A stretch of DNA of 63,022 nt from Nocardia donostiensis. Lineage in GTDB: Bacteria > Actinomycetota > Actinomycetes > Mycobacteriales > Mycobacteriaceae. The stretch's first letter is position 1, and each line of letters starts with the position of its first letter. This document shows positions 18,721 to 27,187 of this stretch, one piece after another. Made by a program: the position numbers and the translations under genes. The notes below the pieces were generated by a model that saw nothing but the letters and a program-made list of their open reading frames with translations, ran no database searches and had not been told where the DNA came from. Where the stretch lies: contig NZ_MUKP01000033.1 of the NCBI RefSeq assembly GCF_002081715.1, positions 1 to 63,022 of the forward strand. The letters are read 5' to 3'.

Positions 18721-20631
18721 TCATTCCTCTGGTGCATCAGGGAACGCCTGCTGGGTGTAACCACCCCGCAGCGTTCCCTCCAAGTAAGCGGCCCGGCAGG
18801 CGCGCCGAGCGATCTTGCCGCTGGAGGTACGCGGAATGGAACCGGCGGGCACCAGCAGCACATCACGCGCCGTCACCCCGTGACGCTGCGAGATCGCGGC
18901 ACGTACCGCATCGGCGATCGGCAGCGGATCGGCCTTACCTGCGCCGGGACCGCGCTCGCCCACGATCACCAGCTGCTCGGAGGCGTCGTCGGCGTCGAAG
19001 TTCAGTCCCGAATGGCTGCCCTGGGCGAACACCTCGGCGGGCAGCTGGTTCGCGGGCACCGAGAAAGCGGCGACGAAACCGGGACGCAGCGCGCTGCTGG
19101 CCTCCTGCGCCGAATACTCCAGATCCTGCGGGTAGTGGTTGCGGCCGTCGACGATCACCAGATCCTTCACCCGGCCGGTGATGTAGAGCTCGCCGTCGAA
19201 GTACACGCCGTAGTCGCCGGTACGCATCCAGTTCGCATCGAGCGCGGTGCCCTCGGTATGGCTGCCCTCGGGCAACCGGTTCACGATCTTGTTGCGGAAG
19301 GTGGCGTTGGTTTCGTCCAGGCGGTTCCAGTAGCCGATGCCCATATTGTTGCCGTGCAGCCAGATCTCACCGACATGGCCGTCGGGAACTTCACGCGCCC
19401 CAGCGTCGATGCTCTCAGGATCGACGATCGCCGCCCACTGCGACCGCGCCACATAACCGCAGCTGACCTGGGCGATCGCGTTCTCCGCATCCGGCTCGAC
19501 CTTCACCATGCGGCCCGCGTTGAGCTCGGCTCGGTCGACGTAGGTGACTTTGGCCTCGTCCTCGGCTTTGGTCGCCGAGACGAACAGCGTGGCCTCGGCC
19601 ATGCCATAGCAGGGTTTGATCGCCGTCTTGGGCAGCCCGTACGGGGCGAAAGCCTCGTTGAACTTCTTCATCGACGAGGTGGTCACCGGCTCGCTGCCGT
19701 TGATCAAGCCGATCACGTTCGACAGATCGAGCGCTTCGCCGTTCTTCGGCAAACCGCGGACGGCAGCGTGCTCGAAAGCGAAGTTCGGGGCCGCGGCGAA
19801 GGTGCCCGCACCGTCGGAAGCGGCAGCGAGCTCTTTGATCCAGCGGTAAGGCCGCCGCACGAACGCGCTCGGCGACATGATGGTGATGAACTTACCGCCC
19901 ACGGCGGGCAGGATCACCGTCAGCAGACCCATATCGTGGAACAGCGGCAGCCAGGTGACTCCGCGCGAATTCTCGTCCAGATTGATCGCGTCGACCATCT
20001 GCAGCAGGTTGGTGCCGACCCCGCGATGGGTGATCTCCACACCGGCGGGAGTCCGGGTGGAACCGGAGGTGTACTGCAGGTAGGCGATATCGTCGACAGC
20101 GATATCGGGACGCACCCAGCTCTCACCGACACTGTCCGGGATGGCGTCGACAGCGATGATGCGCGGACGCTGAGCGGCGGGCAGCGAACGGAAGAACTGA
20201 CGAACCCCGGCCGCGGACGAGCTCGCGGTGAGGATGGCCGACGGTTTGCAGTCCCCGAGCACGGCATGCAGGCGATCGGTGTGGCCGGGCTCATCGGGAT
20301 CGAACAGCGGCACCGAGATATTGCCCGCATAGATGGCGGCGAAGAAGGAAATCACATAATCCAGCCCCTGCGGCGCGAGAACCGCGACTCGGTCACCCTG
20401 GCTGGTGACCTGCTGGAGTCGGGCGGCCACCGCGCGCAGCCGGATACCGAACTCACGCCACGTCAGTTCGTGCACCTCACCGTCACGCTCACGCGAGTAG
20501 TCGATGTAGCGGTACGCGAGGGTGTTCGCGTCGTTCCTCGTGTGCTTCTCGACGTGGTCGACCAGGGTGCGATCGTCGGGAATTGTGATATTCCCACTCT
20601 CGTCCAGGTAGTCGTCGAAAGTCTCGTCCAT
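18721..20631 (-). CDS. fadD32: Long-chain fatty acyl-AMP ligase FadD32
   Basis: FadD32 activates the meromycolic acid as acyl-AMP and loads it on the N-terminal ACP of Pks13. The ATG at 20631 is chosen (636 residues) because GGAGGAGAAGGA lies directly in front, and the length agrees with the 637-residue mycobacterial enzyme; the open frame extends 17 codons further. Motifs: YTSGSTRTPAG (about 181-191, nucleotide-binding loop), GYWNRLDETNATF, and RTGDYGVYFDGELYITGR (about 470-487). The fatty acyl-AMP ligase insertion that limits CoA use fits the QFFRSLPA to VGESWV region in position only and is not proven by eye. The next gene, pks13, starts 109 bases after its stop. Confidence 0.95.
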   Translation of the reverse strand: MDETFDDYLDESGNITIPDDRTLVDHVEKHTRNDANTLAYRYIDYSRERDGEVHELTWREFGIRLRAVAARLQQVTSQGDRVAVLAPQGLDYVISFFAAIYAGNISVPLFDPDEPGHTDRLHAVLGDCKPSAILTASSSAAGVRQFFRSLPAAQRPRIIAVDAIPDSVGESWVRPDIAVDDIAYLQYTSGSTRTPAGVEITHRGVGTNLLQMVDAINLDENSRGVTWLPLFHDMGLLTVILPAVGGKFITIMSPSAFVRRPYRWIKELAAASDGAGTFAAAPNFAFEHAAVRGLPKNGEALDLSNVIGLINGSEPVTTSSMKKFNEAFAPYGLPKTAIKPCYGMAEATLFVSATKAEDEAKVTYVDRAELNAGRMVKVEPDAENAIAQVSCGYVARSQWAAIVDPESIDAGAREVPDGHVGEIWLHGNNMGIGYWNRLDETNATFRNKIVNRLPEGSHTEGTALDANWMRTGDYGVYFDGELYITGRVKDLVIVDGRNHYPQDLEYSAQEASSALRPGFVAAFSVPANQLPAEVFAQGSHSGLNFDADDASEQLVIVGERGPGAGKADPLPIADAVRAAISQRHGVTARDVLLVPAGSIPRTSSGKIARRACRAAYLEGTLRGGYTQQAFPDAPEE

Positions 20632-20821
20632 TCCTTCTCCTCCGAGGCACACGCAGCAAGACGGCGGCAACGCCGCTTTCACCTGTGAGGCCCCGACTCG
20701 CTTTCGCCCGCGGGTGCTCTACATGCAAGAGCCGGCCAGCAGATTTTGGTTGCGGTCTGCGCGGTGACCGCCTATCGGCTAGATGTTCTCAAACCAGAGA
20801 TATGTTACAGAGAAGACCAAG

Positions 20822-21841
20822 TCATTCCTCCCGCAGCAGCGGAATAACCGGAGCGAACGCATCCATCTGCGTGGGGAACACACCGACATAGGACATACCG
20901 GTGAGCTGACGCACCCGCCGGATCTGGTCCGCGATCTCCTCGAACGTCCCGATCGCCACATACGGCGAGTTCAGGATCTCCTCGACCGACAGCTTCACGT
21001 CGACCTCCAGATCGGGATGCAGACCACGGTCCAGCGCCGACAACGCCATCTCGGCGGTCTTCTCCCGATCATCGGTGATCACGATCGCGGTGATCGCCCA
21101 GTTCAGTTCGATCTGCTCGAACCGATCCCCGGCCGCCTCCTTGATCAGGTTCACCTTCTCGATGGTCTTTTCCATCGTGATCCCCGAGAGCAGTCCCTTG
21201 CCGTTCTTGGTGGTGACCGGGACAACCGAGATGATGTCGGCGTGCTTGGCGGCCAGACGCAGCATCTTGGGACCACCGCCGCCGGTACACAGCGGCGGCC
21301 GCGGACCCTGCCGCGGCCGCGGCGTCCCCTTGATCCCGCGCACCTGGTAGTACTGCCCCTCGAACGTGCACTCCTGGCCACGTAGCAGCACATCCAGGAT
21401 GGTCAGCGCCTCGTCCAATTTGGCCAGACGCTTACCCGGCGAATCGTACTCCAGCCCGGCGGCCAGATATTCGTCCTGCTTCCAGCCCGCGCCGAGACCG
21501 ACCTCCAGCCTGCCCTTGGACAGCACGTCGATGGTCGCCAAATCCTTGGCCAGCACCACCGGGTGACGGAAGCCATTGGCCAGCACCGAGGTGCCCAACC
21601 GGATCTTGTCGGTGGCCTGGGTCAGCGCGCCCAGCGCCGCAATCGGGCCGATCTGGTCGCCGAGATGGTCCGGGACGACGAACGTGTCGAACCCGTACTC
21701 CTCGGCCTGCTGCGCCGTCTGGATGAACTTACGGGCGCCGCCCTCCTGCTTGTTTCCCTCACCCGCAGCCGCGAAGCGGAACTTACGCAGCGGAGTACCC
21801 AGCGCGCTCAACTCACCTGCCGGTGCGGCGGCTTCAGTCAT
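20822..21841 (-). CDS. LLM-class, probably F420-dependent, oxidoreductase
   Basis: This 339-residue protein is a luciferase-like TIM-barrel oxidoreductase. The ATG at 21841 is preceded by AGGAG with 9-base spacing. Family signs: YGFDTFVVPDHLGDQIGPIAAL (split here as DTFVVPDHL at about 43-51 followed by GPIAALGALTQATDKIRLGT), LEVGLGAGWKQDEYLAAGL (about 104-122), and a C-terminal VRQLTGMSYVGVFP. This layout is typical of the actinobacterial F420-dependent TIGR03621-like group, so an F420 cofactor is inferred, not shown. Its substrate is unknown. It sits between fadD32 and the cutinase gene, where M. tuberculosis has no gene. Confidence 0.85.
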   Translation of the reverse strand: MTEAAAPAGELSALGTPLRKFRFAAAGEGNKQEGGARKFIQTAQQAEEYGFDTFVVPDHLGDQIGPIAALGALTQATDKIRLGTSVLANGFRHPVVLAKDLATIDVLSKGRLEVGLGAGWKQDEYLAAGLEYDSPGKRLAKLDEALTILDVLLRGQECTFEGQYYQVRGIKGTPRPRQGPRPPLCTGGGGPKMLRLAAKHADIISVVPVTTKNGKGLLSGITMEKTIEKVNLIKEAAGDRFEQIELNWAITAIVITDDREKTAEMALSALDRGLHPDLEVDVKLSVEEILNSPYVAIGTFEEIADQIRRVRQLTGMSYVGVFPTQMDAFAPVIPLLREE

Positions 21842-21985
21842 GAACTCATGCTCCTGGCTATCGGAAAAATTGCTGCGCGCGCCCACCTACGGACCCGCGG
21901 CGGCGCGCGATCACCAGCGCACTTTACAGCCTGCGGACATCAGACGAACGCGCTGTGTGGCGTTGACTGTCACAACATCCGACAG

Positions 21986-22975
21986 TCACGAATGTGGCGG
22001 ATGCGGCGCGCCCGCAACCAGGCCGTTCGCCCAGTCGACAGTCCAGCCCGTCGCGGTCGTTCCATTGGGATCCACCACAAAACCGTGGTAAAGGCTGTGC
22101 ACCGGATTACCTGCCGCCTGGACCAGGGTAGCGAGACTGCCCAAGATATTGGACGGACTCAACGCCTGCCGCGGCGCATCGCAGATCAGATCGCCGGGCG
22201 CACAGATGGTGTAGGTGCGATCGGCCAGCTCACCGAAGCCACCCGGACGCGGACCCGTCATGGTGATACCGGGCACGTTGAGCCCCGCCAAAGCCACCTC
22301 CGCGCCCACACCTGGCGGCGAGACACCGACCGGCATCGCCTGACCAGGCCCGGTTTCGCCGGTCCGGCGGCCATCCGCGAGCAGCGTCACCCCGAGCACC
22401 AGATCCGCCGGAACAGGGCCGTCGCCCGCGCCGATCTGCGCGGCAACATCGCCCGCGATCACCGCGCCCTGCGAGAAACCGGCCAGGACATAGCTGGTCA
22501 AGGGGCATTCATCGTGCCGCTGCGACAGGAAATCGAGCGTCCGCTGCAAACCCTCGGCTCGGCTGTTGTTGTAAGACTGCTGCCCATCGGGCGGGAAAGC
22601 GATCGGATTGGAGAACTGCGCCACATACGGGACGGTGTAGATGTCCAGCCTGCCCTTGTCGGGGTACTGCTCCTGCACCGGGCCGGTGATGTTCAGCATC
22701 AGCGACGCCGGATTCGCGCTGGGGTGGTACGGATCGTCGGTGCTGCTCGACTCCCAGGTGCCGGGAACCGAAACCATCTGCACATCCGGGCAATGCGCAG
22801 GCTGACTGGACGGCCGCTCCGGCGGCTCCGGCCCCGGCCCCGGCTTCTTCGGCAACCCGGCAAGCAGATACCACGCCACGATCACAACAATGACCAGCAG
22901 AACAGCGACGAGGACCAACACCAGACATCCCGCCGGTTTGGACCGGCGGGATCGGGCACCGCGACGCACACTCAC
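21986..22975 (-). CDS. Cutinase-like envelope hydrolase (Culp6/Rv3802c-like)
   Basis: The protein has 329 residues with one N-terminal membrane anchor (about 17-40) and an outward alpha/beta-hydrolase domain of the cutinase family. Rv3802c, its likely counterpart, is an essential phospholipase/thioesterase linked to mycolate balance. The nucleophile is Ser168 in VLAGFSQGAV. An Asp in CAPGDLICD and a His in GNPVHSLYHGF complete the expected triad, and paired cysteines flank the site. The GTG start overlaps the stop of the upstream lipoprotein gene by 4 bases (GTGA), so the two are translationally coupled. Position between fadD32 and mycolyltransferases matches the mycobacterial order. Confidence 0.92.
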   Translation of the reverse strand: MSVRRGARSRRSKPAGCLVLVLVAVLLVIVVIVAWYLLAGLPKKPGPGPEPPERPSSQPAHCPDVQMVSVPGTWESSSTDDPYHPSANPASLMLNITGPVQEQYPDKGRLDIYTVPYVAQFSNPIAFPPDGQQSYNNSRAEGLQRTLDFLSQRHDECPLTSYVLAGFSQGAVIAGDVAAQIGAGDGPVPADLVLGVTLLADGRRTGETGPGQAMPVGVSPPGVGAEVALAGLNVPGITMTGPRPGGFGELADRTYTICAPGDLICDAPRQALSPSNILGSLATLVQAAGNPVHSLYHGFVVDPNGTTATGWTVDWANGLVAGAPHPPHS

Positions 22976-23511
22976 TGGCAGTAGTGCTGTTTCGCGGTAC
23001 TGATGTAGATCTGCCCGGCCTGCTCAACCGGCATCTTCGCCGGATCGAACGCCGGATCCGAACCGGCCATCGCAGTGACGAAGGTCGTCATCTGCTCATC
23101 CGACGCACCCTGCGCAATCCCCTGACACACGTAGTTGCCGATACTCAACGCGATATCGGGGCTCGACGGAGTGACACCCTGCTTGTTCAGCTCATCGATG
23201 AACTTCTGCTCGTTCTCACCCAGATCCGCGCCCTGCTCGGCGGTATCCGGCGGCGGCACCGGCGCAGGCCGCTCCGGCTGCTCCTCCTCGGCGGGCGGAG
23301 CAGGCGGAGCGGGCTGCTGCGGCTGAGCCTCCTCGCCCTGCGGTGCAGGGGCAGCCTCCGTAGTCGCACTCGGCTGCTGCGTAGCCGACGCCGAACTGGA
23401 CAACGTCGGCGTCTTCGACGCCGTCGAATCGTTGTCACCACACGCGACGAGCACACCGGAGGCAGCAACCGCCAGCGCCACACCGAGCACCTTGCCTCGG
23501 GTCCGATACAT
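22972..23511 (-). CDS. DUF732-type secreted lipoprotein
   Basis: This 179-residue protein has a lipoprotein signal ending GVLVACGD, with the lipidated Cys at residue 24. A disordered region rich in Pro, Glu, Ser and Ala follows (about 30-95). The C-terminal domain (about 100-179) carries FIDELNKQGVTPSS, a paired Cys in NYVCQGI and a final HYCQ. This pattern (small helical domain with two Cys, start FxxxLxxxG) is that of DUF732 proteins, common in mycolate-bearing bacteria and of unknown function. ATG 23511 follows AGGAG closely. The stop overlaps the cutinase start, which suggests a shared task at the membrane. A palindromic repeat begins 12 bases upstream of the start. Confidence 0.85.
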   Translation of the reverse strand: MYRTRGKVLGVALAVAASGVLVACGDNDSTASKTPTLSSSASATQQPSATTEAAPAPQGEEAQPQQPAPPAPPAEEEQPERPAPVPPPDTAEQGADLGENEQKFIDELNKQGVTPSSPDIALSIGNYVCQGIAQGASDEQMTTFVTAMAGSDPAFDPAKMPVEQAGQIYISTAKQHYCQ

Positions 23512-23523
23512 AAATCTCCTGTG

Positions 23524-23690
23524 CTTGATGGCCGCGCCTCCGGCGCGGCGGGTTTGCGGCCCCCTTGTGGCTCGCGTTTCCGCCCTCGCGACTTACGCCT
23601 TCGGCGCATGCGCGAGGGTCGGACGTTCGTCCGCCCCGGCGCTCCTAGCTGCGAGGGCTGAAACGCGAGCCGGGCCGCAAACCGGACGGG
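23524..23690. repeat. Palindromic repeat element, complete intergenic copy
   Basis: It begins with the hairpin core GATGGCCGCGCCTCCGGCGC. Arms GGTTTGCGGCCC (23551-23562) and GGCTCGCGTTTC (23569-23580) pair perfectly with 23672-23683 and 23660-23671, giving a 24-bp stem with a 6-base bulge. Inside are GCCCTCGC (23582-23589) with GCGAGGGC (23651-23658), CTCGCG (23585-23590) with CGCGAG (23611-23616), and the hairpin GGACGTTCGTCC (23621-23632). The result is a branched, RNA-like fold. It lies directly upstream of the lipoprotein start. Confidence 0.88.
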
Positions 23691-23697
23691 GTTGGCT

Positions 23698-24083
23698 GGG
23701 GGTGAACCTGGGGGATCCGGGTTCTTGACCCCCGAGGGTAATACCCGACTTGAAACCTGGGCACTTGCCCGTCATCCGGTCGGCTATCGGATCGGAGGAC
23801 GGTGGGAACTTTCACCTACTGTGGCTCACGTTTCAGCGCTCGCGGCTTGCCGCCCTTGCGTTCAACCATCAGGTCAGGCGGCAGCGTGGTCTTCCACGTG
23901 TTATGGCTCGCCTTTCCGTGCCCGCGGCTTGCGCCGCCCTTCAACGCACGCGCGAGGGTCGGACGTTTATCCGCCCGGCGCTCTTAACGGCAGGGGGAAG
24001 AAACGCGAGCTAGCGGGGGTGAACCGGGGTTCTTGCCCCCGAGGAGGCACACCCGCCTGAAGCCTGAGTACCTGCGCCCTGCG
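23698..24083. repeat. Second repeat block with degenerate copies and a 317-bp direct repeat
   Basis: A segment starting GGGGGTGAACC at 23698 recurs at 24015 (offset 317) and runs on for about 70 bases with drift; each copy forms a hairpin ending in TTCTTG and CCCCCGAGG. Between them are degenerate arms of the palindromic element: GGCTCACGTTTC (23823-23834), GGCTCGCCTTTC (23905-23916), the inner GGACGTTTATCC and GAAACGCGAGC (24000-24010). Together with the complete copy this fills the whole 585-base gap; no gene is present. Confidence 0.75.
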
Positions 24084-24096
24084 GTCTGCTGGCGGG

Positions 24097-25977
24097 TCAG
24101 AGGGCAGCGTGAACTTCCGTGTGATTGTCACGGACGGTGATGAAACCGGCCTGGAAGTTCTGCTGGACGCCGCCGGGGATCGCGAACTCATCGCTGATCG
24201 GGTAGCCCAACCGGCCGTTTTCGTACCCTGCATCGCGCCAGGCGTCCATGATCGGGCCGTTGCGTACCGCCCAGGCGCCCGACAGCGGGCTCCAATAGAT
24301 ATTCCCGCCTTCGAAGCCTGAATAGCAGCCCAGGTCCTTCAATGGCTGCTCATCGGTGGCGGGGAAACCCAGCCAGCTGTTCTCGAAGCCCATCTCGGCG
24401 TATTTGCCCAGGATCAGCCCCTGCACGCGGTGCACGCCGGTGCCGGGGCTGAAATAGAACGGCCCACCCTCGAAACTCTGCACCGCACCTTCCCGGTTCG
24501 GCGTCGCCACCTCGGGGCCGACCGGGTAGCCTGCGGGACCGCGTTCGAACCCTTGCCGCCCCCATTCGTCCAAGATCGCGCCGCGCACCACCTGGGCACC
24601 CGTCTGCGGGGTCCAATACAGCGCGCCGTGCTGGAACGGCTGGAAGTGGCCGCGTCCGTCGGGCAGCGGCTGTTCACCGCCCGTCGGCAGCCCCAGCACC
24701 CCGGCAGGTCCACCGGCCGCCTGATATCCGCCGCCGATCATGCCGCCCACCGCATGCGTGCCGGTCTGTGGTGAGAAGAACACCCGACCGCCCCGGAAGT
24801 CCTGGGCGACGCCCCCGTCCACCTGATATTCGCCGGTCAGGCAACCACCGAGCCAGCCGTTGGTCGCCGCGAGCGCACCGATCGCACCACCGGATTCGCA
24901 TGGCGCCTCCTGCGCGGGTACTCCCAGCGCGGCAGCGGCCTGCGGCCAGGACTGGCGCATCTCGAAATCCCAGTACGGCCAGGAATGGGTGCCTGCGGCA
25001 CGGTAGTTCACCTGCGCGGGAATGGACAGCTCGCGCAGTTTCGTTACGAAATTCTGCGAGGTCAGCCGGGACAGGATCTCCAAGCCCATCCCGGCCAGGT
25101 TGGTGCTCACACCGGGAATGCTCGTCGGCTGATCGTATGTGCCGGTGGTGCCGCTACCGCTGGAGATGTAAAGGCTCACATCTTTCAACTTGTCCGCCAG
25201 CAGATACGGATCGTGCGCTTTCCACGCGGGATGGGTCGGCGGCCCCCACATGGCGGTCGAATCAAAACCGCCCGCGTCGCGCATGGCGAACTGGATGGCC
25301 TGCGGCATTCCGAGCGTCGTCGTGGTGAGGAAACCGGAATACGACGCCGCATACCGGACGAAATCGGGGTTGCGGGCAGCCAGGAACATCGCGGCTGTGC
25401 CACCCATCGACAAACCCTCCATACCGCGCACGTTCGTCGCCCGCCACTGGCTCTCCAGCAGCGACGGCAACTCCTCGGTCAGGAAGGTTTCCCACTGATA
25501 GTTCTTGCCGTTGTCCGGCTTCAACCAGTCGGAATAGAAACTGGACTGCCCGCCGACCGGCAACACCACGGTGACGTTCTTGTCGGCGAAAAAGTCGGCT
25601 GCCCCCGCGTCCTCTAGCCAGCCACTGGTCTGTTCGTTGGCGCGCAGACCGTCGAGCATGTACAGCACCGGGAACCGCGCGTCCGGCCGCGTATTCCAAT
25701 CCTTGGCCAGCAGCAGCCGCACCTGGATCGGGGCGCCCATCGCTGGGGAGTTCACCCACAGCTGCACCTGCCGGTCGGTCAGCCAGACCACATCGCGCAA
25801 TGTCGCCGCGGCTGCGGCCGTCGCGGCGGGCTGGGCCGTGGCGGGCGTCTGTGCGGGGGCGAGCCCTGCGGCGAGCGGCAACACCAGCGCCGTCGCCAGC
25901 CCGATCAGGAACCTGCGGGCCGGTCGCGTACCGCGTCCGCCACGACTACCCCCGCTACTGCGTGTTATCCCTGCCAC
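24097..25977 (-). CDS. Mycolyltransferase with C-terminal LGFP repeats
   Basis: This 626-residue secreted protein transfers mycolate between trehalose and the wall. A signal peptide spans about residues 20-48. The esterase-fold antigen-85-type domain (about 55-350) holds Ser190 in GLSMGG, Glu300 and His331 in GTHSW, the full triad. From about residue 365 four to five LGFP-type repeats follow (for example GVLGLPTGGEQPLPDGRG), modules thought to hold proteins to the arabinogalactan wall, as in corynebacterial Csp1/PS1. The GTG start at 25977 lacks a clear ribosome binding site. In M. tuberculosis the gene at this place (fbpD) has no LGFP tail. Confidence 0.93.
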   Translation of the reverse strand: MAGITRSSGGSRGGRGTRPARRFLIGLATALVLPLAAGLAPAQTPATAQPAATAAAAATLRDVVWLTDRQVQLWVNSPAMGAPIQVRLLLAKDWNTRPDARFPVLYMLDGLRANEQTSGWLEDAGAADFFADKNVTVVLPVGGQSSFYSDWLKPDNGKNYQWETFLTEELPSLLESQWRATNVRGMEGLSMGGTAAMFLAARNPDFVRYAASYSGFLTTTTLGMPQAIQFAMRDAGGFDSTAMWGPPTHPAWKAHDPYLLADKLKDVSLYISSGSGTTGTYDQPTSIPGVSTNLAGMGLEILSRLTSQNFVTKLRELSIPAQVNYRAAGTHSWPYWDFEMRQSWPQAAAALGVPAQEAPCESGGAIGALAATNGWLGGCLTGEYQVDGGVAQDFRGGRVFFSPQTGTHAVGGMIGGGYQAAGGPAGVLGLPTGGEQPLPDGRGHFQPFQHGALYWTPQTGAQVVRGAILDEWGRQGFERGPAGYPVGPEVATPNREGAVQSFEGGPFYFSPGTGVHRVQGLILGKYAEMGFENSWLGFPATDEQPLKDLGCYSGFEGGNIYWSPLSGAWAVRNGPIMDAWRDAGYENGRLGYPISDEFAIPGGVQQNFQAGFITVRDNHTEVHAAL

Positions 25978-26062
25978 AAAATGTTTGTACCGTCACAGGA
26001 GCGGATTTCCGGGGAGACGCGCGGGGAGCGAATAGGCGGGAACCGCGGTGGCACGGAAACGA

Positions 26063-26106
26063 AAACGGCGCCACCAGCTTCGACGAGGAAGCGAGTGGCG
26101 CCGTTT
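26063..26106 (-). terminator. Intrinsic terminator of the fbp gene
   Basis: AAACGGCGCCAC (26063-26074) pairs with GTGGCGCCGTTT (26095-26106), and the loop itself contains GCTTC and GAAGC, extending the fold. Read on the minus strand the stem is followed by TTTTCGTTTCC, a U-rich tail. It lies 46 bases after the fbp stop. Confidence 0.88.
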
Positions 26107-26152
26107 GCGGGTATTACTGCTGACTCAGCAACCGACGGGCAAGGGGGTTAGG

Positions 26153-27187
26153 TCACCAGCCGTTGGTGGAGTCGAGGAACATCTTGCGGGAGGCGAAGAG
26201 CTGGCCTTCCCAGTACTTCCAGCTGTGGGTGCCCACGGCCGGGAAGTCGAAGTGAGCGTTGATACCCAGCGAATTCAGCCGGACCTGGAAGGCGCGGGTG
26301 TTCACCAGCGACAGGGCTTCCAGCGCCATCGCGTTACCGGTGTTGTACAGGCCGACCGCGGAATTCGGCGAGTCGTACGGGCCGGGCAGGCCGCTGGCCG
26401 CCGAAATGTACATCGGCAGGCCGCGCAGCTGCGGTGCGAACACGAACGGATCCATGCGCAGCCACTGCGGGCTCCACGGGGCGGCCATCGCGTCGACGTT
26501 GTAGCGGCCCGCGTCCAGCATGGCGATGCGGATGGCCTCACGCATACCGGGTGCGGAGATGTTCAGGTAGCCGGAGTAGGAGGCGGCCGACTTGAACTGG
26601 TCGCGGTGGTAGGCGGCCAGGGTCAGCGCGGCGCTACCACCCATGGACAGACCGGCGATCGCGTTGTTGGTGGGCGAGACGCCGTAGTTCGCGAGGAACG
26701 CGGGCAGTTCCTTGGTGAGGAAGGTCTCCCACTTGTAGGTGGTCTTCTGGCCGTTCAGGTTGCTGGGCGCGTACCAGTCGGCATAGAAGCTCGACTGACC
26801 GCCGACCGGCATGACCAGCGTGATGTTGTCGTTGCGGAACTGCTCCATCGCGTTGGTCTCGAACGACCATGCGTTGCGGTCCTCGCGGGCGCGCAGACCG
26901 TCGAGCAGGTACAGCGCCGCATCGCCGCCGCGCGCCGCCCACTGCACCTGGACCTTGATCGGGCCCATGCTGGAGGGAACCATCAGTTCCTCGTAGCCGC
27001 CCGCGGGCGCGCGCAGCACCGGACCGTGCGCGGGCGCCGCCACCGCGGCGGTCGGGGCCGCAATACCAGCGGCGACCGGCAGCGCTAGCGCTGCGGCACC
27101 GACAGCCAGAATCCTGTTACGCCAACCGCGAGGCGCGCCTCGCCGTCCCGTACTTCTTTTCGGGGCGGCCGCCCTGCCGAAACGCAT
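26153..27187 (-). CDS. Mycolyltransferase (antigen 85 type)
   Basis: This 344-residue secreted enzyme transfers mycolic acids from trehalose monomycolate to arabinogalactan or to a second trehalose. ATG 27187 is chosen because the signal peptide (about 24-52, ending AVAAPA) follows a basic stretch; CAGGA sits a few bases upstream, and the open frame runs on for 19 more codons. The catalytic triad is Ser181 (GLSMGGS), Glu290 and His321 in the canonical GTHSWKYW. The conserved SSMGPIKVQVQW and MPVGGQSSFYADW blocks are present. It is the closest of the four here to mycobacterial FbpA in its active-site motif. A strong terminator follows. Confidence 0.95.
   Translation of the reverse strand: MRFGRAAAPKRSTGRRGAPRGWRNRILAVGAAALALPVAAGIAAPTAAVAAPAHGPVLRAPAGGYEELMVPSSMGPIKVQVQWAARGGDAALYLLDGLRAREDRNAWSFETNAMEQFRNDNITLVMPVGGQSSFYADWYAPSNLNGQKTTYKWETFLTKELPAFLANYGVSPTNNAIAGLSMGGSAALTLAAYHRDQFKSAASYSGYLNISAPGMREAIRIAMLDAGRYNVDAMAAPWSPQWLRMDPFVFAPQLRGLPMYISAASGLPGPYDSPNSAVGLYNTGNAMALEALSLVNTRAFQVRLNSLGINAHFDFPAVGTHSWKYWEGQLFASRKMFLDSTNGW

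Noticed and set aside
16167..19181. Open frame of 1004 codons on the plus strand
   Set aside because: It lies opposite pks13 and fadD32, is very rich in Arg, Gly and His, and has no known motif; it is a by-product of high GC at third positions.
23593..23775. Short minus-strand frame encoding SAGADERPTLAHAPKA
   Set aside because: It is a translation of the palindromic repeat in the frame used inside emb; no start site or downstream gene is joined to it here.
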